Notes: generated by a model from the letters alone, not told the origin. DNA of 64,000 nt from an uncultured Lachnospiraceae bacterium (GCA_910579505.1 CAJTTZ010000004.1:62001-126000); one strand, 5' to 3'. Counted from the stretch's first letter, positions 15,003 to 24,996 are shown. Numbers and translations are program-made.

Positions 15003-16266
15003 TTTTTGTCACGCTTTTCCCTTCTATTCCGTTGAAATAACGCGGCGGCATATATTCATCGCTAAAATATGCAACAGGATTACGGATTTTCATCTGACGC
15101 AGCTGCTTCTCTATTTCCCCATAATAAATATTGCAGATGAAAATTACACAGTCCTGTTCAAGCTCCCTGAGTGCCTCCGGCGGTCTGATTTCCAGCCCTT
15201 CAATTTGCCCGCCCCAGCGGTTCTCGTCATTATCGCACGTAAACAGGGGCGGAAATTCCCTGCCGTAGCATTTCATATAATTACGGCACATATTTCCCGC
15301 ACCAAACAGGACTCGTTTGTCATATTTCTTTATAACCGCTTTTATAGCAATCTGCCACCTGAAATAGTCCGCTGTCATCTTTGCCATCCGCAGCATCTGC
15401 GGCCGTAAAAGGTGCGAATATGTCATTGTGTTACTGCCAAAGTCTATGATAAGGCTGCCGTCATAACAGTTTTCGCGCAGCCCCAGGATCAGACCAGTCC
15501 AGTCTGTCTGCAAATGTCCATAATTGATACAGGTAAACGGTAGCATGGATGTATCATGCTGCCCATCGCAGTCACGTAAAATGACAGCCTTAATACGACT
15601 ATTAAGTGTCATCGTCAATTCCTGCACGCCCTGTCCGCAAATGGTGCATACGCCGATATCCATGCAGAAACCGAACCGTTCCTCTCCTGCATCCCTATTC
15701 AGCCTGTCGATCCACGCAGCCGTTTCGTTCACATCCATGCAGATTCCCCGGATCAGATGTCCATTCATATCACGGAACTGGCTTTCAAGCAGAATTGTTA
15801 CATCATTTTCCCTGGCAATATTGACCAATCCAAGATAATACTTCCGATTGACGTCCCACTCTGTCCCATGCGGCACCCCCGCAAAAACCGGGCTCACAAT
15901 CAACTGTCTGCATCCTGCCCGCGCACATATCTTTATGCACTCTTTGGCCAAGTCTGACAGCACATCGGTCAGGTCGCAGCGTTTCGTATTCCGAAATAAG
16001 CGAGGGGCACGGACTATGGAAATATGCATCTTCCGTTCCAAACATTGCTTTAATAGCGGAGCAATGCTCTCCGCCAGTCCTGCCGGGTATCGGGAATCAT
16101 CAATCCGCCCACCCGGTTTTCCCATTTTCTCCAGTTCATCCGGCGGGCAACATGCTGCCATATCAAACAGAATACTGTCAAACCCGCTCTCACTGATGGT
16201 TTCAATTCCCTTTTGTGGATGCTCCAAATCTATCAATCCCGTCGGTACACATACAATATTCATCAT
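14995..16266 (-). CDS. TIM-barrel isomerase-like domain fused to a nucleotide-binding module
   Basis: About 424 residues. Residues 1-310 are a third, more distant TIM-barrel copy. Several ligands have drifted: LLESQFRDMNGHL keeps Glu, GFCMDIGVCTI keeps Asp but not the following His, and AVILRDCDGQ has lost the His-x-His, so catalysis is doubtful. The C-terminal 100 residues are the recurrent cluster module: RVLFGAGNMCRNYMKC, then CDNDENRWGG and a closing strand VIFICNIYYGEI. The frame is open to 16422 but the start at 16266 or 16263 lies just after the preceding gene ends (16281), giving a 14-nt gap. A plausible role is a non-catalytic partner of the two active copies. Confidence 0.75.
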   Translation of the reverse strand: MMNIVCVPTGLIDLEHPQKGIETISESGFDSILFDMAACCPPDELEKMGKPGGRIDDSRYPAGLAESIAPLLKQCLERKMHISIVRAPRLFRNTKRCDLTDVLSDLAKECIKICARAGCRQLIVSPVFAGVPHGTEWDVNRKYYLGLVNIARENDVTILLESQFRDMNGHLIRGICMDVNETAAWIDRLNRDAGEERFGFCMDIGVCTICGQGVQELTMTLNSRIKAVILRDCDGQHDTSMLPFTCINYGHLQTDWTGLILGLRENCYDGSLIIDFGSNTMTYSHLLRPQMLRMAKMTADYFRWQIAIKAVIKKYDKRVLFGAGNMCRNYMKCYGREFPPLFTCDNDENRWGGQIEGLEIRPPEALRELEQDCVIFICNIYYGEIEKQLRQMKIRNPVAYFSDEYMPPRYFNGIEGKSVTKND

Positions 16267-16280
16267 AACATCCCATCCAT

Positions 16281-19200
16281 CTACATTGAATTGCTCACTG
16301 ATGTATTTTCCCCCTCGCCTCTGATCTGCTCTTTCAGCCCGGTAGAGCTGACCCCTTCCGTATATGGGAAGAACACCAGATCCGACCCATGCTGCTGCAG
16401 AAACGTCCTTTTCGAAAGCCAATACGGATCATCCGCATAGTCGCTCCCCGAAAACTGCGCATCGAAATGATACATATAATAAGCATCCTGTGTATCTGGT
16501 CTGTCGATGGGAATGGCAACCGCCTCGTCCACGTATCTGCATGCCTGTACGATTGCAAGCCGTTCCTCGAAAGGAATATAGGGACTTGTCTTTTTTGTGC
16601 TTATGACCTGCTCGTCCGACACCACGCCTGCAATCAGATAATCACACTGTTCCTTGGCCCGCCGCAAAAGATTCAGGTGGCCCATATGAAACAGGTCGAA
16701 CACGCCTGCCACATACCCGATATGATATTTTTTCGTCCCGCCCGTTTTCTCTTCATGAACAGGAGGGAGGGGTCTCTCATAATTCATCTGAGGATCATAC
16801 ACGGAAACATTCTTGATTCCCATTCTGTCCAGTTGCGTAATCACATCCTCGAAAAGCTTCATACAGACTATGGCCTTAAAAGGTACCTTAAGCTCCTTTA
16901 AAATGTCAGGGGAATGAATTTCCACCCCTGACAGGCTCTTTCCCCATCTTTCCTCATTATTGTCAACGATCCCTGCAATGTCACAACACTGCCCGAACTG
17001 GCTGATAAATTTTTCTGCATATTTTCCAGCGCCAAACAGCCACAGCTGCCGGTTCTGCGTCCCCTTGAAAATATTTGTAAACAGCCGCTCGTACACCTCC
17101 TGACTGTAATCCATCCTGCGCCGGTTGGCAGTCATTGTCCGCCAGTCCCTTCTATGCATCCTGTGATATTCGGAAAGCTCTTTTTCATTCCTGAGTTTTT
17201 CCATAAAAACGTCACTCATCTCACGCCACGTAGACAGATATGCAAGAAGCTTAAAATGTTTCATAACTTCCCCTCTCGGACATATTTCCTCGAGATCAGG
17301 AGCTCCTTCATATATCAGATCTATTGTTCTGTTAAAAATGGTATTGAGCGGGAAATTCTCAAGGTAAAACTCCTGGTCAAAGAACACAAATCCCTTTTCG
17401 GTATGAAAACAGTTCAGGCAGACCAGATCAATATAACCTCTTTTTAAGATCACGCCAATATTTTCCCGTTCTTCGGCTGGCCCAAAGGCACGGTCATACC
17501 ACTGATTCAGATTGGGATCATCCTTCTTACAGTTTTCCCACCGCGGCTCGAACTCCCTCCAGTTTACTTCCTCATATGGGACATGCTCCGACGAGTTCAG
17601 TATAATTTGTCTGAACCGCTCAAGTTCCCGTATAAATGCCGCCTTGTCGCTGCGCAGTGTCTCTCTGAAATAATCCGTTGCAATCTGTCCCTCGATATAG
17701 GGCATCACATATGTGTCACCCTCCATTTTTCCGTCCGCCAGAGGAACTGCATGCCCTTTCAAGTACTCCGCATTTTCCGACAGAGCACGTATTCTTTTCC
17801 TTCCTTCCGGATACAATGCTTTTTTTGCCACCCACTTTTGATTCATTATCAACGTAGCCACGGCTCCATCCCGCGCGCGGTCACCCTGCACCGTAATCTG
17901 GTCGACATCCAAAAGCTCCCCGTCGACGGCACATTCCATGAAAAAGGCATTTGCCATCTGATGAAACATATGGTTCTCCATAAGGGTTCCATACAGGAGT
18001 TCCTCCTTAAGAAATACGGTTTCTGGACTGTCATACTGCGGAAACACTCTCATATCAAGCGTTTCGTTCGGTATATAATTCTCCGCGAGTAGTAACTGGG
18101 GTCTCGCAAGATCCGGCATGACCGCATAAAACCGGCATTTCTGAAACCCTGCAGCGGATAACAGCTTTTTGTATTCCGCTTTCGCATATGCCCGTCCTCC
18201 ATTCCTTTTCTGCCTCTGCACACTTACATCCGCATAGCCTTCCAGTCCTTCAAAGACATGTCCCGAAAACAGATCCCTATCCCCACAAAAATAACGGACT
18301 GCCATGCGGTTCTCCGCCCCCAAAAGGAGCTTTCCCGAAGCACTTAGCAGTCCCCTCAATTCAGTCAGCAGGCTCAAGGGATTACTGCTCCGCTCAATGA
18401 TGCCTGCAGCCACAATATAATCGAATCTGTCCCCGATTCCGCCGAGTCCTGCCATATCGGCTTTTTTCGGTTTCAATCCCTTTTCTTCCAGCGCATCATA
18501 GAGCGTTTCGCACTCCGGCTTACCTCCCGAAACAAAAAGTATTTTGGAATCCGCCCGGAAGTCATACCAAATGATCAGAGCCTTTGTTAAGTTTTTTATA
18601 ATCTCCTCTTTCTTACTGTTTGACACGGGATTTTTCTCTTCCTTTTTACGCTTTTCCTCCTGTTCCCGGAGTTCTTTTGCATATTTCTTACAGTCCCTCA
18701 AAATATAAAGCAGCCCTCCCCTGAAGCCCTCCGGCAGCTTATCCAGATCAAATTCAGACCGTTCAACCGCCTGCATCAGCGTCGTCCTGAACCATTCATA
18801 ATCATCCCTGACATACGCTGAATCTGTATCATAATTGATCAATGCCAGTATTTTCTGGTATTCACCCACGAAGGAGGTTGCCATATGCCTGTAGAGTCCC
18901 TGTACACAGATCAGTTTTTTGTGTATCTCACTGTCCGTCAACAGTCTCGTAAATTCCTGTCTTGCATATTTCAATCCATACATGGAATTGATGGAAGATT
19001 CCTCCCGATCCCTGCGGTACCTGTAAAAAGACTGGTCGGAATAATACGCCCTTTTTGCACATGCCAGAACCTGCTGTGCAAACCCGATATCCTGATACGC
19101 CGCACCCTTTGTCTCATTAAGCCATATATTGTTTCGTATAAGGAAGTCCCTGTTGAATATTCCCGCCCAGATACTGTAGTCACATGAATATAAATAGTCA

Positions 19201-19670
19201 TCACTGCCCGGATCTATCACAAGGTTGTAGCTATTCGGTTCTCCCTGCCAAAGCGATATTTTTTCATAATACCGTTCCCCGTTTCGAAGCGTATAAAAAC
19301 AGTCATAATCCGCCTTGATAAAATCCAGGTCGTGTGCTTCGGCAAGCGCAAGCAGACATTCGTACATATGCGCCTCCGCCATGTCATCCGTTTCCAGAAT
19401 AGCGATATATTTCCCTGCCGCCTGCTTAATTCCAAGATTGACCTGGTAGCCATAGCTTTTTATATCACTGTGTATCAGCCTTACTTTTTTGCCTGTATCC
19501 GACAGATTCTCATACTTTTCTAAAATTTCCCATGTGCCATCCTCAGAGCCTGCATCAATACATATAATCTCCATCTGTTCCAAGGTCTGGTTTAATGCCG
19601 AATTAATACTTTCCTCTATATACGCCGCAACATTCAGTGACGGCATGATCACAGATAATTTAATATCCAT
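16281..19670 (-). CDS. five-domain glycan enzyme: GT2, methyltransferase-like, kinase-like, nucleotide-binding module, cytidylyltransferase
   Basis: A 1129-residue chain. Residues 1-230 are a family 2 glycosyltransferase (LSVIMPSLN, IICIDAGSEDGT, acidic ETDDMAE). About 365-520 resembles a SAM-methyltransferase fold. About 590-830 has weak kinase-like features (VAKKALYPEG, YVMPYIEGQI, GYIDLVCLNC, FFDQEF). About 875-960 is the cluster's GAG...DNNEERWG module. The last 130 residues are a TagD-like nucleotidyltransferase with GVFDLFHMGH (HxGH at 995-998). The domain set suggests a machine that activates a polyol phosphate or similar group and adds it to a glycan. The start at 19670 is 5 nt after the preceding gene's end, with GGAGG upstream. 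The middle domain calls are the least certain. Confidence 0.75.
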   Translation of the reverse strand: MDIKLSVIMPSLNVAAYIEESINSALNQTLEQMEIICIDAGSEDGTWEILEKYENLSDTGKKVRLIHSDIKSYGYQVNLGIKQAAGKYIAILETDDMAEAHMYECLLALAEAHDLDFIKADYDCFYTLRNGERYYEKISLWQGEPNSYNLVIDPGSDDYLYSCDYSIWAGIFNRDFLIRNNIWLNETKGAAYQDIGFAQQVLACAKRAYYSDQSFYRYRRDREESSINSMYGLKYARQEFTRLLTDSEIHKKLICVQGLYRHMATSFVGEYQKILALINYDTDSAYVRDDYEWFRTTLMQAVERSEFDLDKLPEGFRGGLLYILRDCKKYAKELREQEEKRKKEEKNPVSNSKKEEIIKNLTKALIIWYDFRADSKILFVSGGKPECETLYDALEEKGLKPKKADMAGLGGIGDRFDYIVAAGIIERSSNPLSLLTELRGLLSASGKLLLGAENRMAVRYFCGDRDLFSGHVFEGLEGYADVSVQRQKRNGGRAYAKAEYKKLLSAAGFQKCRFYAVMPDLARPQLLLAENYIPNETLDMRVFPQYDSPETVFLKEELLYGTLMENHMFHQMANAFFMECAVDGELLDVDQITVQGDRARDGAVATLIMNQKWVAKKALYPEGRKRIRALSENAEYLKGHAVPLADGKMEGDTYVMPYIEGQIATDYFRETLRSDKAAFIRELERFRQIILNSSEHVPYEEVNWREFEPRWENCKKDDPNLNQWYDRAFGPAEERENIGVILKRGYIDLVCLNCFHTEKGFVFFDQEFYLENFPLNTIFNRTIDLIYEGAPDLEEICPRGEVMKHFKLLAYLSTWREMSDVFMEKLRNEKELSEYHRMHRRDWRTMTANRRRMDYSQEVYERLFTNIFKGTQNRQLWLFGAGKYAEKFISQFGQCCDIAGIVDNNEERWGKSLSGVEIHSPDILKELKVPFKAIVCMKLFEDVITQLDRMGIKNVSVYDPQMNYERPLPPVHEEKTGGTKKYHIGYVAGVFDLFHMGHLNLLRRAKEQCDYLIAGVVSDEQVISTKKTSPYIPFEERLAIVQACRYVDEAVAIPIDRPDTQDAYYMYHFDAQFSGSDYADDPYWLSKRTFLQQHGSDLVFFPYTEGVSSTGLKEQIRGEGENTSVSNSM

Positions 19671-19675
19671 TCCTC

Positions 19676-21106
19676 TCAAGCTCCTCCATGGCTGCCATTC
19701 TCCTCTTTTAAGCGCCATTCTCTCTCTGTTTCAGATAAAGCCCTTTCCAGATTTTCGCCGAATACGCCCAGGGAAAAAAACTGCTCGTATGTTTTTCTCG
19801 CGTTTTCCCCGATACCCGCCAGTTTATCCCTATTTTCAAGAATCCATTCCATCTTCTCCTTTAATGCGTTGATGTCATCTGCCGATATGACAAAACCATT
19901 TTCCCCGTCCCGGATCAAATCCGCTGTCCCGGTAACAGCAGTGGTTATGCATACCTTCCCAAACATCATCCCCTCCGCCATGACAATGGGCAGCGGATCC
20001 TCCCTCGACGCACAGACTACCACGTCTATCTTCGGAAAGATATGATACATTTCATCCCTTGTGAGCAATCCCTTCATTTTAATCGCATCCGTTTGAGAAC
20101 ACATTCCTTTGACTTCATCGCAGAACGCATCCTCACCGCAGCTGCCAATGATCCAGAACTCCGCCCTGGAATAGTCATTTAATGCCTGTACCGCCTTACA
20201 GAAAATATCCTGCGCTTTCCGAACGCACACATTACCTATTATGGCAAAAACGGTTTTTTCCTTTCCCGCATCGTTTATCTGTTTTTCTACAGCCATGTCC
20301 GGGATGCCATAATGCAGTATCTTCCGAACGCGATTCGGATAAAACCGATTAAAATTCTCTGCCGGCACCCTGCTCACCGCATAAGTATCTATGTTTTTCA
20401 GCGCTTCATCCGTAACACGGTTCCAATACATCAGGCGCACCTCATCAAATATCTCTGCCGGCTCGTGAATCCACCACAATGTAGGGCGCACCAGACTGAT
20501 CCGAATTGCGCTGTACATCATCTGAAAGACATTCACTACGACGGCATCAAACTGCCTGATCCATTCCATATCACAGATATAAGGAAGCTCCGGGCAGACA
20601 TGAACGGTAATCCCGTTACCGACCATCTCATCCATGAATTTCCTGTCACCGCAGGGAACTGCCAGAGCCGCATCATAGCCTCTGCCTTTCAATGCCATGA
20701 CAGCGTACCCTGCCGCCAGAGAGCCGCCATTGTAGTTTAAGTCAGTGGAGATGACAAGTATATGTTTTCTTCCATTCCCGTCATCATTTTTTCCCCGAAA
20801 AGTTTTCCTTGTCCCCGAAAGCATTTCCGTACAGAAAACACTCCAAGGTTTTATCTGATCCCAAGATACTCCCAACCCGGTCAGCTGTGCGTATATCTCT
20901 TCTCCATAGGTACACATGATCAATATCATGTCATATTGCATTTTTTCTATATTCTTCGGTTCGACTACCGGACGCCCGTCAATCCATGTTTCCCATAGGG
21001 ATTCCTTATTATCTGCATACGCCACGATTTCAATATTCTGATAAGATGCCAGCTGCTCTTTCCTGTTCCTATAAAATTCTCCCACGCCGAATACTATGAT
21101 TTTCAA
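19676..21106 (-). CDS. nucleotide-binding module fused to a GT4 glycosyltransferase
   Basis: 476 residues. The first 100 are the recurrent module (IIVFGVGEFYRN, AYADNKESLW, GRPVVEPK, ILIMCTYGEEI). A GT-B glycosyltransferase of family 4 follows: N-terminal VISTDLNYNGGSLAAGY, and donor-side motifs IIGNVCVRKAQDIF, VVCASREDPLPIVMAEGMMFG with the conserved glutamate, and a TGTADLI tail. It overlaps the DUF5672 gene by the 4-nt ATGA junction. It should transfer a sugar from a nucleotide donor in the cytoplasm; donor and acceptor unknown. Confidence 0.85.
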   Translation of the reverse strand: MKIIVFGVGEFYRNRKEQLASYQNIEIVAYADNKESLWETWIDGRPVVEPKNIEKMQYDMILIMCTYGEEIYAQLTGLGVSWDQIKPWSVFCTEMLSGTRKTFRGKNDDGNGRKHILVISTDLNYNGGSLAAGYAVMALKGRGYDAALAVPCGDRKFMDEMVGNGITVHVCPELPYICDMEWIRQFDAVVVNVFQMMYSAIRISLVRPTLWWIHEPAEIFDEVRLMYWNRVTDEALKNIDTYAVSRVPAENFNRFYPNRVRKILHYGIPDMAVEKQINDAGKEKTVFAIIGNVCVRKAQDIFCKAVQALNDYSRAEFWIIGSCGEDAFCDEVKGMCSQTDAIKMKGLLTRDEMYHIFPKIDVVVCASREDPLPIVMAEGMMFGKVCITTAVTGTADLIRDGENGFVISADDINALKEKMEWILENRDKLAGIGENARKTYEQFFSLGVFGENLERALSETEREWRLKEENGSHGGA

Positions 21107-22251
21107 TGATACACACTCCCCATATCGGCATCCAGCCGCCTCATTACCTCGTGATACAGATCACAGTATTTTACTGTGTGAAAAACATATTCATCAGAAA
21201 TACTGCCCATCTGCTCCAGCACTTCACGGCAACGTTCCCGTCCCATGGCTGCTATGATTACCGTTTGCCCTATTTCTCCCGTTTCCACAAACTGCTCAAA
21301 TGATATGATTTCATGTTCCCACAAATATTTCCCTTGTTTTTGCTTATCATTGTCTATGCAGTATGCAATTTCTATCCCCGCATAACGCAGGGTTTTGTAA
21401 CACTCATCACCTAAGTTCCCGGCCCCAAAGAGAACCACCTTTCGCGCATCCACTGCCCCCGCAAATACACCCAGCGCTTCCAATACCGTTTCCCGGCTCG
21501 CGTCAAAGCAGTCTTTCAAACGCCAATGCGCGGCATCCGCCTCATCTAATGACTGAAAGGCAACCCCATCCAATTCATATCCAAATTTCTGTATATACGG
21601 ACGCAGAAACTCAAAATCATAGATAAACCATGCATGACACCCAAAGGGCAGTCTCTCCCGATTCAGTGCGAAAGCTTTTCTAACCTGTGCCTCAAATGAA
21701 AAACTTACCGCTGTTTCTACCGGCGCAATTTTCAGCCTTTTACGGCTTGCCCAGAAGATATCTTCCGGTTCGTCAGCATCTTTTACCGTTTCCTCATTCA
21801 GAATCCTTAAAAAGGCGCTGATTTTCCGCAGGGAAAAACCGCCATTCCCCACGTGGAGATATCTTCTTTCAAGTCCTGTGATATATCTGTATCCCTGCAG
21901 CCACGGCGCCCCGATGTAATCATATCCCAGCTCGCAAAAATGCTGTAGGCGATCTGAAAAAACAAAGGCGTCTAACTGATAAACCAGTATATATTCGTAC
22001 CGTTCAAATCTCTGATAAAATTCCTTTGACAACATTAACTGGTTATAGCCGGAAATCCCGTCAAAGAAAGATTGCGGAAACCGCTCTACGGGCAAGCCGG
22101 CCAACTCCCTGTTCTCAATTTTCATTGTCTGGGGAGCGACCAGTATAACAGCATACCTGTCCAATATCTTTTTACATTGTTGTAAGGATATCTGTTCACT
22201 CCTGCTCAATTCATTTTTATAAACCGGAATAAGCACGGCTGCTATTTCCAT
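21103..22251 (-). CDS. DUF5672 glycosyltransferase-like protein with C-terminal nucleotide-binding module
   Basis: 382 residues. The N-terminal 250 match the DUF5672 pattern: AAVLIPVYKNELSRSEQISL, YILVYQLDAFVF with an acidic DxF centre, YDYIGAPWLQG and VGNGGFSLRK. These proteins are annotated as putative glycosyltransferases and the QLDAF segment resembles a DxD site. The C-terminal 115 residues are the module seen across the cluster, LFGAGNLGDECYKTL and YCIDNDKQKQG. Its end overlaps the next gene start by 4 nt. Confidence 0.8.
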   Translation of the reverse strand: MEIAAVLIPVYKNELSRSEQISLQQCKKILDRYAVILVAPQTMKIENRELAGLPVERFPQSFFDGISGYNQLMLSKEFYQRFERYEYILVYQLDAFVFSDRLQHFCELGYDYIGAPWLQGYRYITGLERRYLHVGNGGFSLRKISAFLRILNEETVKDADEPEDIFWASRKRLKIAPVETAVSFSFEAQVRKAFALNRERLPFGCHAWFIYDFEFLRPYIQKFGYELDGVAFQSLDEADAAHWRLKDCFDASRETVLEALGVFAGAVDARKVVLFGAGNLGDECYKTLRYAGIEIAYCIDNDKQKQGKYLWEHEIISFEQFVETGEIGQTVIIAAMGRERCREVLEQMGSISDEYVFHTVKYCDLYHEVMRRLDADMGSVYH

Positions 22252-22304
22252 AGTAACCTTCTCCCCTGTCGCCTTATCTTGTGAATTTTCCGCATATAAA
22301 TGCG

Positions 22305-22841
22305 CTACTTTGTATCATAAAACCAGTCGCACAGCGCATCGTAAATTTTCTTTCCGCGAAAATAATCATGCAGCTTTTTCATGTCAAATTTCACCACCTG
22401 TATATCCCTCGAAACCGCATAGCCCTGACAGTTTACATAACTCAATATTTCAAGTAAATTTTCATGGTTGGATTTTATCTCTAAATGATAAAGAAAACAT
22501 GCCGCATCAGCCTCTATCCTGTCTATGTATGCTTTTGTATTCTCAACAGAATATAACTCGTTATCGTCAATCACAAATACATCAATATGCATCCCTGAAT
22601 ATGTTTCAATGAATTTTTCATCACCCTTCCTGCCGATCACATGCAGATTTCCCGCATAACCACTACGGCTTAACTGCTCCAGCAGGCAGTCCGTCACCTC
22701 CTCCTTTGCAGAACGGATCAGTATCAGGTTTTCTTTCGTCAGCAATTCCTGCATGTCTGTATCTGACATCACCTCATTCAAAATCCCATTTATTCTGTCA
22801 ACAATTAAATTCCAGCCAAATGTATTATTTGTTCTTTCCAT
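22305..22841 (-). CDS. hypothetical protein, 178 residues, of the glycan cluster
   Basis: I do not recognise this protein. It is soluble and mixed in secondary structure, with no membrane helix. A central strand pattern NLHVIGRKGDEKFIETYSGM followed by IDVFVIDDNELY may be a small alpha/beta fold. It begins 1 nt after the stop codon of the upstream glycosyltransferase, so the two are translationally coupled and probably act together. Confidence 0.7.
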   Translation of the reverse strand: MERTNNTFGWNLIVDRINGILNEVMSDTDMQELLTKENLILIRSAKEEVTDCLLEQLSRSGYAGNLHVIGRKGDEKFIETYSGMHIDVFVIDDNELYSVENTKAYIDRIEADAACFLYHLEIKSNHENLLEILSYVNCQGYAVSRDIQVVKFDMKKLHDYFRGKKIYDALCDWFYDTK

Positions 22842-22842
22842 A

Positions 22843-23958
22843 TTATCCCCTATCCAGCTTAAAAAGCAGTTCCTCTACCTTTCTGGCCGATTTTTCATAG
22901 GAAAACTTCCCGGCCTGTATTTTTGCTTTTATTTGCAGATTTTCCCGATATTGTGCATCTTCAAGGAGGTGTTCCAGCGAACTGTACACAGACTCTAATT
23001 CATATGGATTACAGTAGCATACGGCATCACCGCCCACCTCCGGCATTGATGTCGTATCAGAGGTTAAAACAGCCTTCTCATAATTCAGAGCCTCCAGAAC
23101 AGGCATGCCAAACCCTTCAAAATAGGAAACATAGGCAAAAACCATAGCTCCCTTATACAGCGAACCCAATTCATAATCGCTCACATAACCTGTCATGATG
23201 ATATCTTCCTTATATTTACTGCCATATATCATGTCAAGAAGATTCTCATAACCCCATCCCAGCTTCCCGGTGAGCACTAACTGCGTCGTTGCCGTTTTGT
23301 TTTTATCCCTGTACATTTCATAAGCTTTAATCAGGGATGCCATATTTTTCCGCGGTTCAAACGTACAGATTGACAAAATATACGCATCTCTTATAGCAAA
23401 TTTCCGTTTTATATTCTGTATCTCGTCGTCCGTTCTCTCTGTCACAATCAAATCAGAAGCTATGGCCGGTGTCACTATCTCTATCTTGTCTTCCGAAATC
23501 CCATAGATATCAACAATTGATTTTTTTGACGCCTCGGAAATTGTGACAATTTGATTAACCTTATGTGCTGACTTCCTTATCCCTATGTCAAACAAATCGT
23601 ATATTTGTTTATCATTCCTATGCCATTTTATATTAATCAGAGGGGTCAAGTCATAAATGGTAAGCACACTTTTTATGTTCGTATCATCAAGCTGAATGGG
23701 CGAAAAAAATGAATATACCACATCAATTCCAGCAAGCTTGCAGAGAAGATACCTTTCCTTTTCCTCATAATTGTCATATGGCTGATTCATTTTATGGACA
23801 CTATGAAGCTCAACCATGTTATCCACATTCAGATAATTGTGCTCAAAACAGTATTTACCAATTTCATGGTTACTGATACTCTCCAGTATTCCCTTAGAGT
23901 AACGGTTAATGCCGCTCAGATTTTTCTCAAAACTTGCGCAATTAAATGCCACATTCAT
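22843..23958 (-). CDS. GT4 family glycosyltransferase
   Basis: A 371-residue GT-B enzyme. MNVAFNCASFEKNLSGINRY is the acceptor-side loop; the donor-side half has ICTFEPRKNMASLIKAY, LVLTGKLGWG, VSDYELGSLYKGA and YFEGFGMPVLEAL with the E-x7-E pattern of family GT4, then TTSMPEVGGDAV. It lacks the nucleotide-binding module found in its neighbours. Its ATG shares one base with the stop of the reductase gene upstream. Confidence 0.88.
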   Translation of the reverse strand: MNVAFNCASFEKNLSGINRYSKGILESISNHEIGKYCFEHNYLNVDNMVELHSVHKMNQPYDNYEEKERYLLCKLAGIDVVYSFFSPIQLDDTNIKSVLTIYDLTPLINIKWHRNDKQIYDLFDIGIRKSAHKVNQIVTISEASKKSIVDIYGISEDKIEIVTPAIASDLIVTERTDDEIQNIKRKFAIRDAYILSICTFEPRKNMASLIKAYEMYRDKNKTATTQLVLTGKLGWGYENLLDMIYGSKYKEDIIMTGYVSDYELGSLYKGAMVFAYVSYFEGFGMPVLEALNYEKAVLTSDTTSMPEVGGDAVCYCNPYELESVYSSLEHLLEDAQYRENLQIKAKIQAGKFSYEKSARKVEELLFKLDRG

Positions 23959-24953
23959 TATGTATTCCTCCGCATTGTATTCTTTCCACTCTCGCTATTC
24001 ACTTCTGCCATTATCATACACATATCCTTCAATGTCTTTTCAATCGGAATCATTGGTTTCCATCCAAGCTCTCTTTCCAATTTCAGGGCAGAGCCGATTA
24101 CAACCTTGTTATCCATAGGGCGGACATATTTCGGATTTACCCTTGTACGGATAATCACACCCTGCAGTTCCGCCACCATATTTATGATCGCCTGCAGCGG
24201 TATCCCTTTTCCCGAGCAGATATTGTAAACCTGCCCCGGTGTTCCCCTTGTCAGCAACAGATAATACGCCCGCACCACGTCCCTGACATCGACAAAATCC
24301 CTGACAAGCGAGATATCTCCTGTTTCAATTACACCCTCCCTTGATGTCCTGCTTATATCCAAAATACGTTTTATAAAACTCGGCACTGCAAAGCGCTCAT
24401 CCTGATAGGGCCCAATATGATTAAATGATCTGGTTAGCACAATATTCATATGGAAACTGTCCGCAAAAACCTTAGACAATTGTTCCTGTGACACCCTTGC
24501 AACCGCATAAGGACTGTTAGGATGCAGGATCTGCTTTTCCGTCAACGGCAAATCACTCTCTGATACATTGCCATATTCTTCCGATGAACCCACAGACAGA
24601 ATCCGCGCATCAACATTCATTGCCTTAACAACAGATATCAGATTCAGGAAAATATTTGTATTGTTTATGAAGCTTTCCTCTGGATGTTTCCAGCTGTATG
24701 CCACACTGCTGTACGAAGCCAGATGCAGTATATATTCCGGGGAAAACTTTCGGACTATTTTTTCCAGTTCACTTCTGTCCAGCAAATCTATCTGAAAAAA
24801 TTCGATACCAATCCGATCCCCCAATTCCCTATAATTAAACTGCGGAAATATCACATCAATTCCCAAAATTTGGGCATCAATGCCATTGTCATATAAATAC
24901 CGCAAAAAATGTCTTGATACAAAGCCCGAAAACCCGGTTATTAATATTTTCAT
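23958..24953 (-). CDS. NAD(P)-dependent sugar reductase/epimerase, GDP-6-deoxymannose reductase-like
   Basis: A 331-residue extended short-chain dehydrogenase. TGFSGFVSRH (7-15) binds the cofactor; VGSSEEYG (121-128) holds the catalytic serine region; HPNSPYAVARVSQE has Tyr149, but Arg153 replaces the usual catalytic lysine of YxxxK. RSFNHIGPYQ and VRDFVDVRDVV follow as in Rmd and Gmd enzymes. This points to making or reducing a 4-keto-6-deoxy sugar nucleotide, possibly GDP-linked, which fits the DegT aminotransferase and fucosyltransferase in the same cluster. I have seen YAVAR in related enzymes, so the change need not mean loss of activity. Confidence 0.82.
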   Translation of the reverse strand: MKILITGFSGFVSRHFLRYLYDNGIDAQILGIDVIFPQFNYRELGDRIGIEFFQIDLLDRSELEKIVRKFSPEYILHLASYSSVAYSWKHPEESFINNTNIFLNLISVVKAMNVDARILSVGSSEEYGNVSESDLPLTEKQILHPNSPYAVARVSQEQLSKVFADSFHMNIVLTRSFNHIGPYQDERFAVPSFIKRILDISRTSREGVIETGDISLVRDFVDVRDVVRAYYLLLTRGTPGQVYNICSGKGIPLQAIINMVAELQGVIIRTRVNPKYVRPMDNKVVIGSALKLERELGWKPMIPIEKTLKDMCMIMAEVNSESGKNTMRRNT

Positions 24954-24996
24954 CCTGTCTGGTCCTTCTCCTCCATCTGCAAATGCGCAAAGTCAA

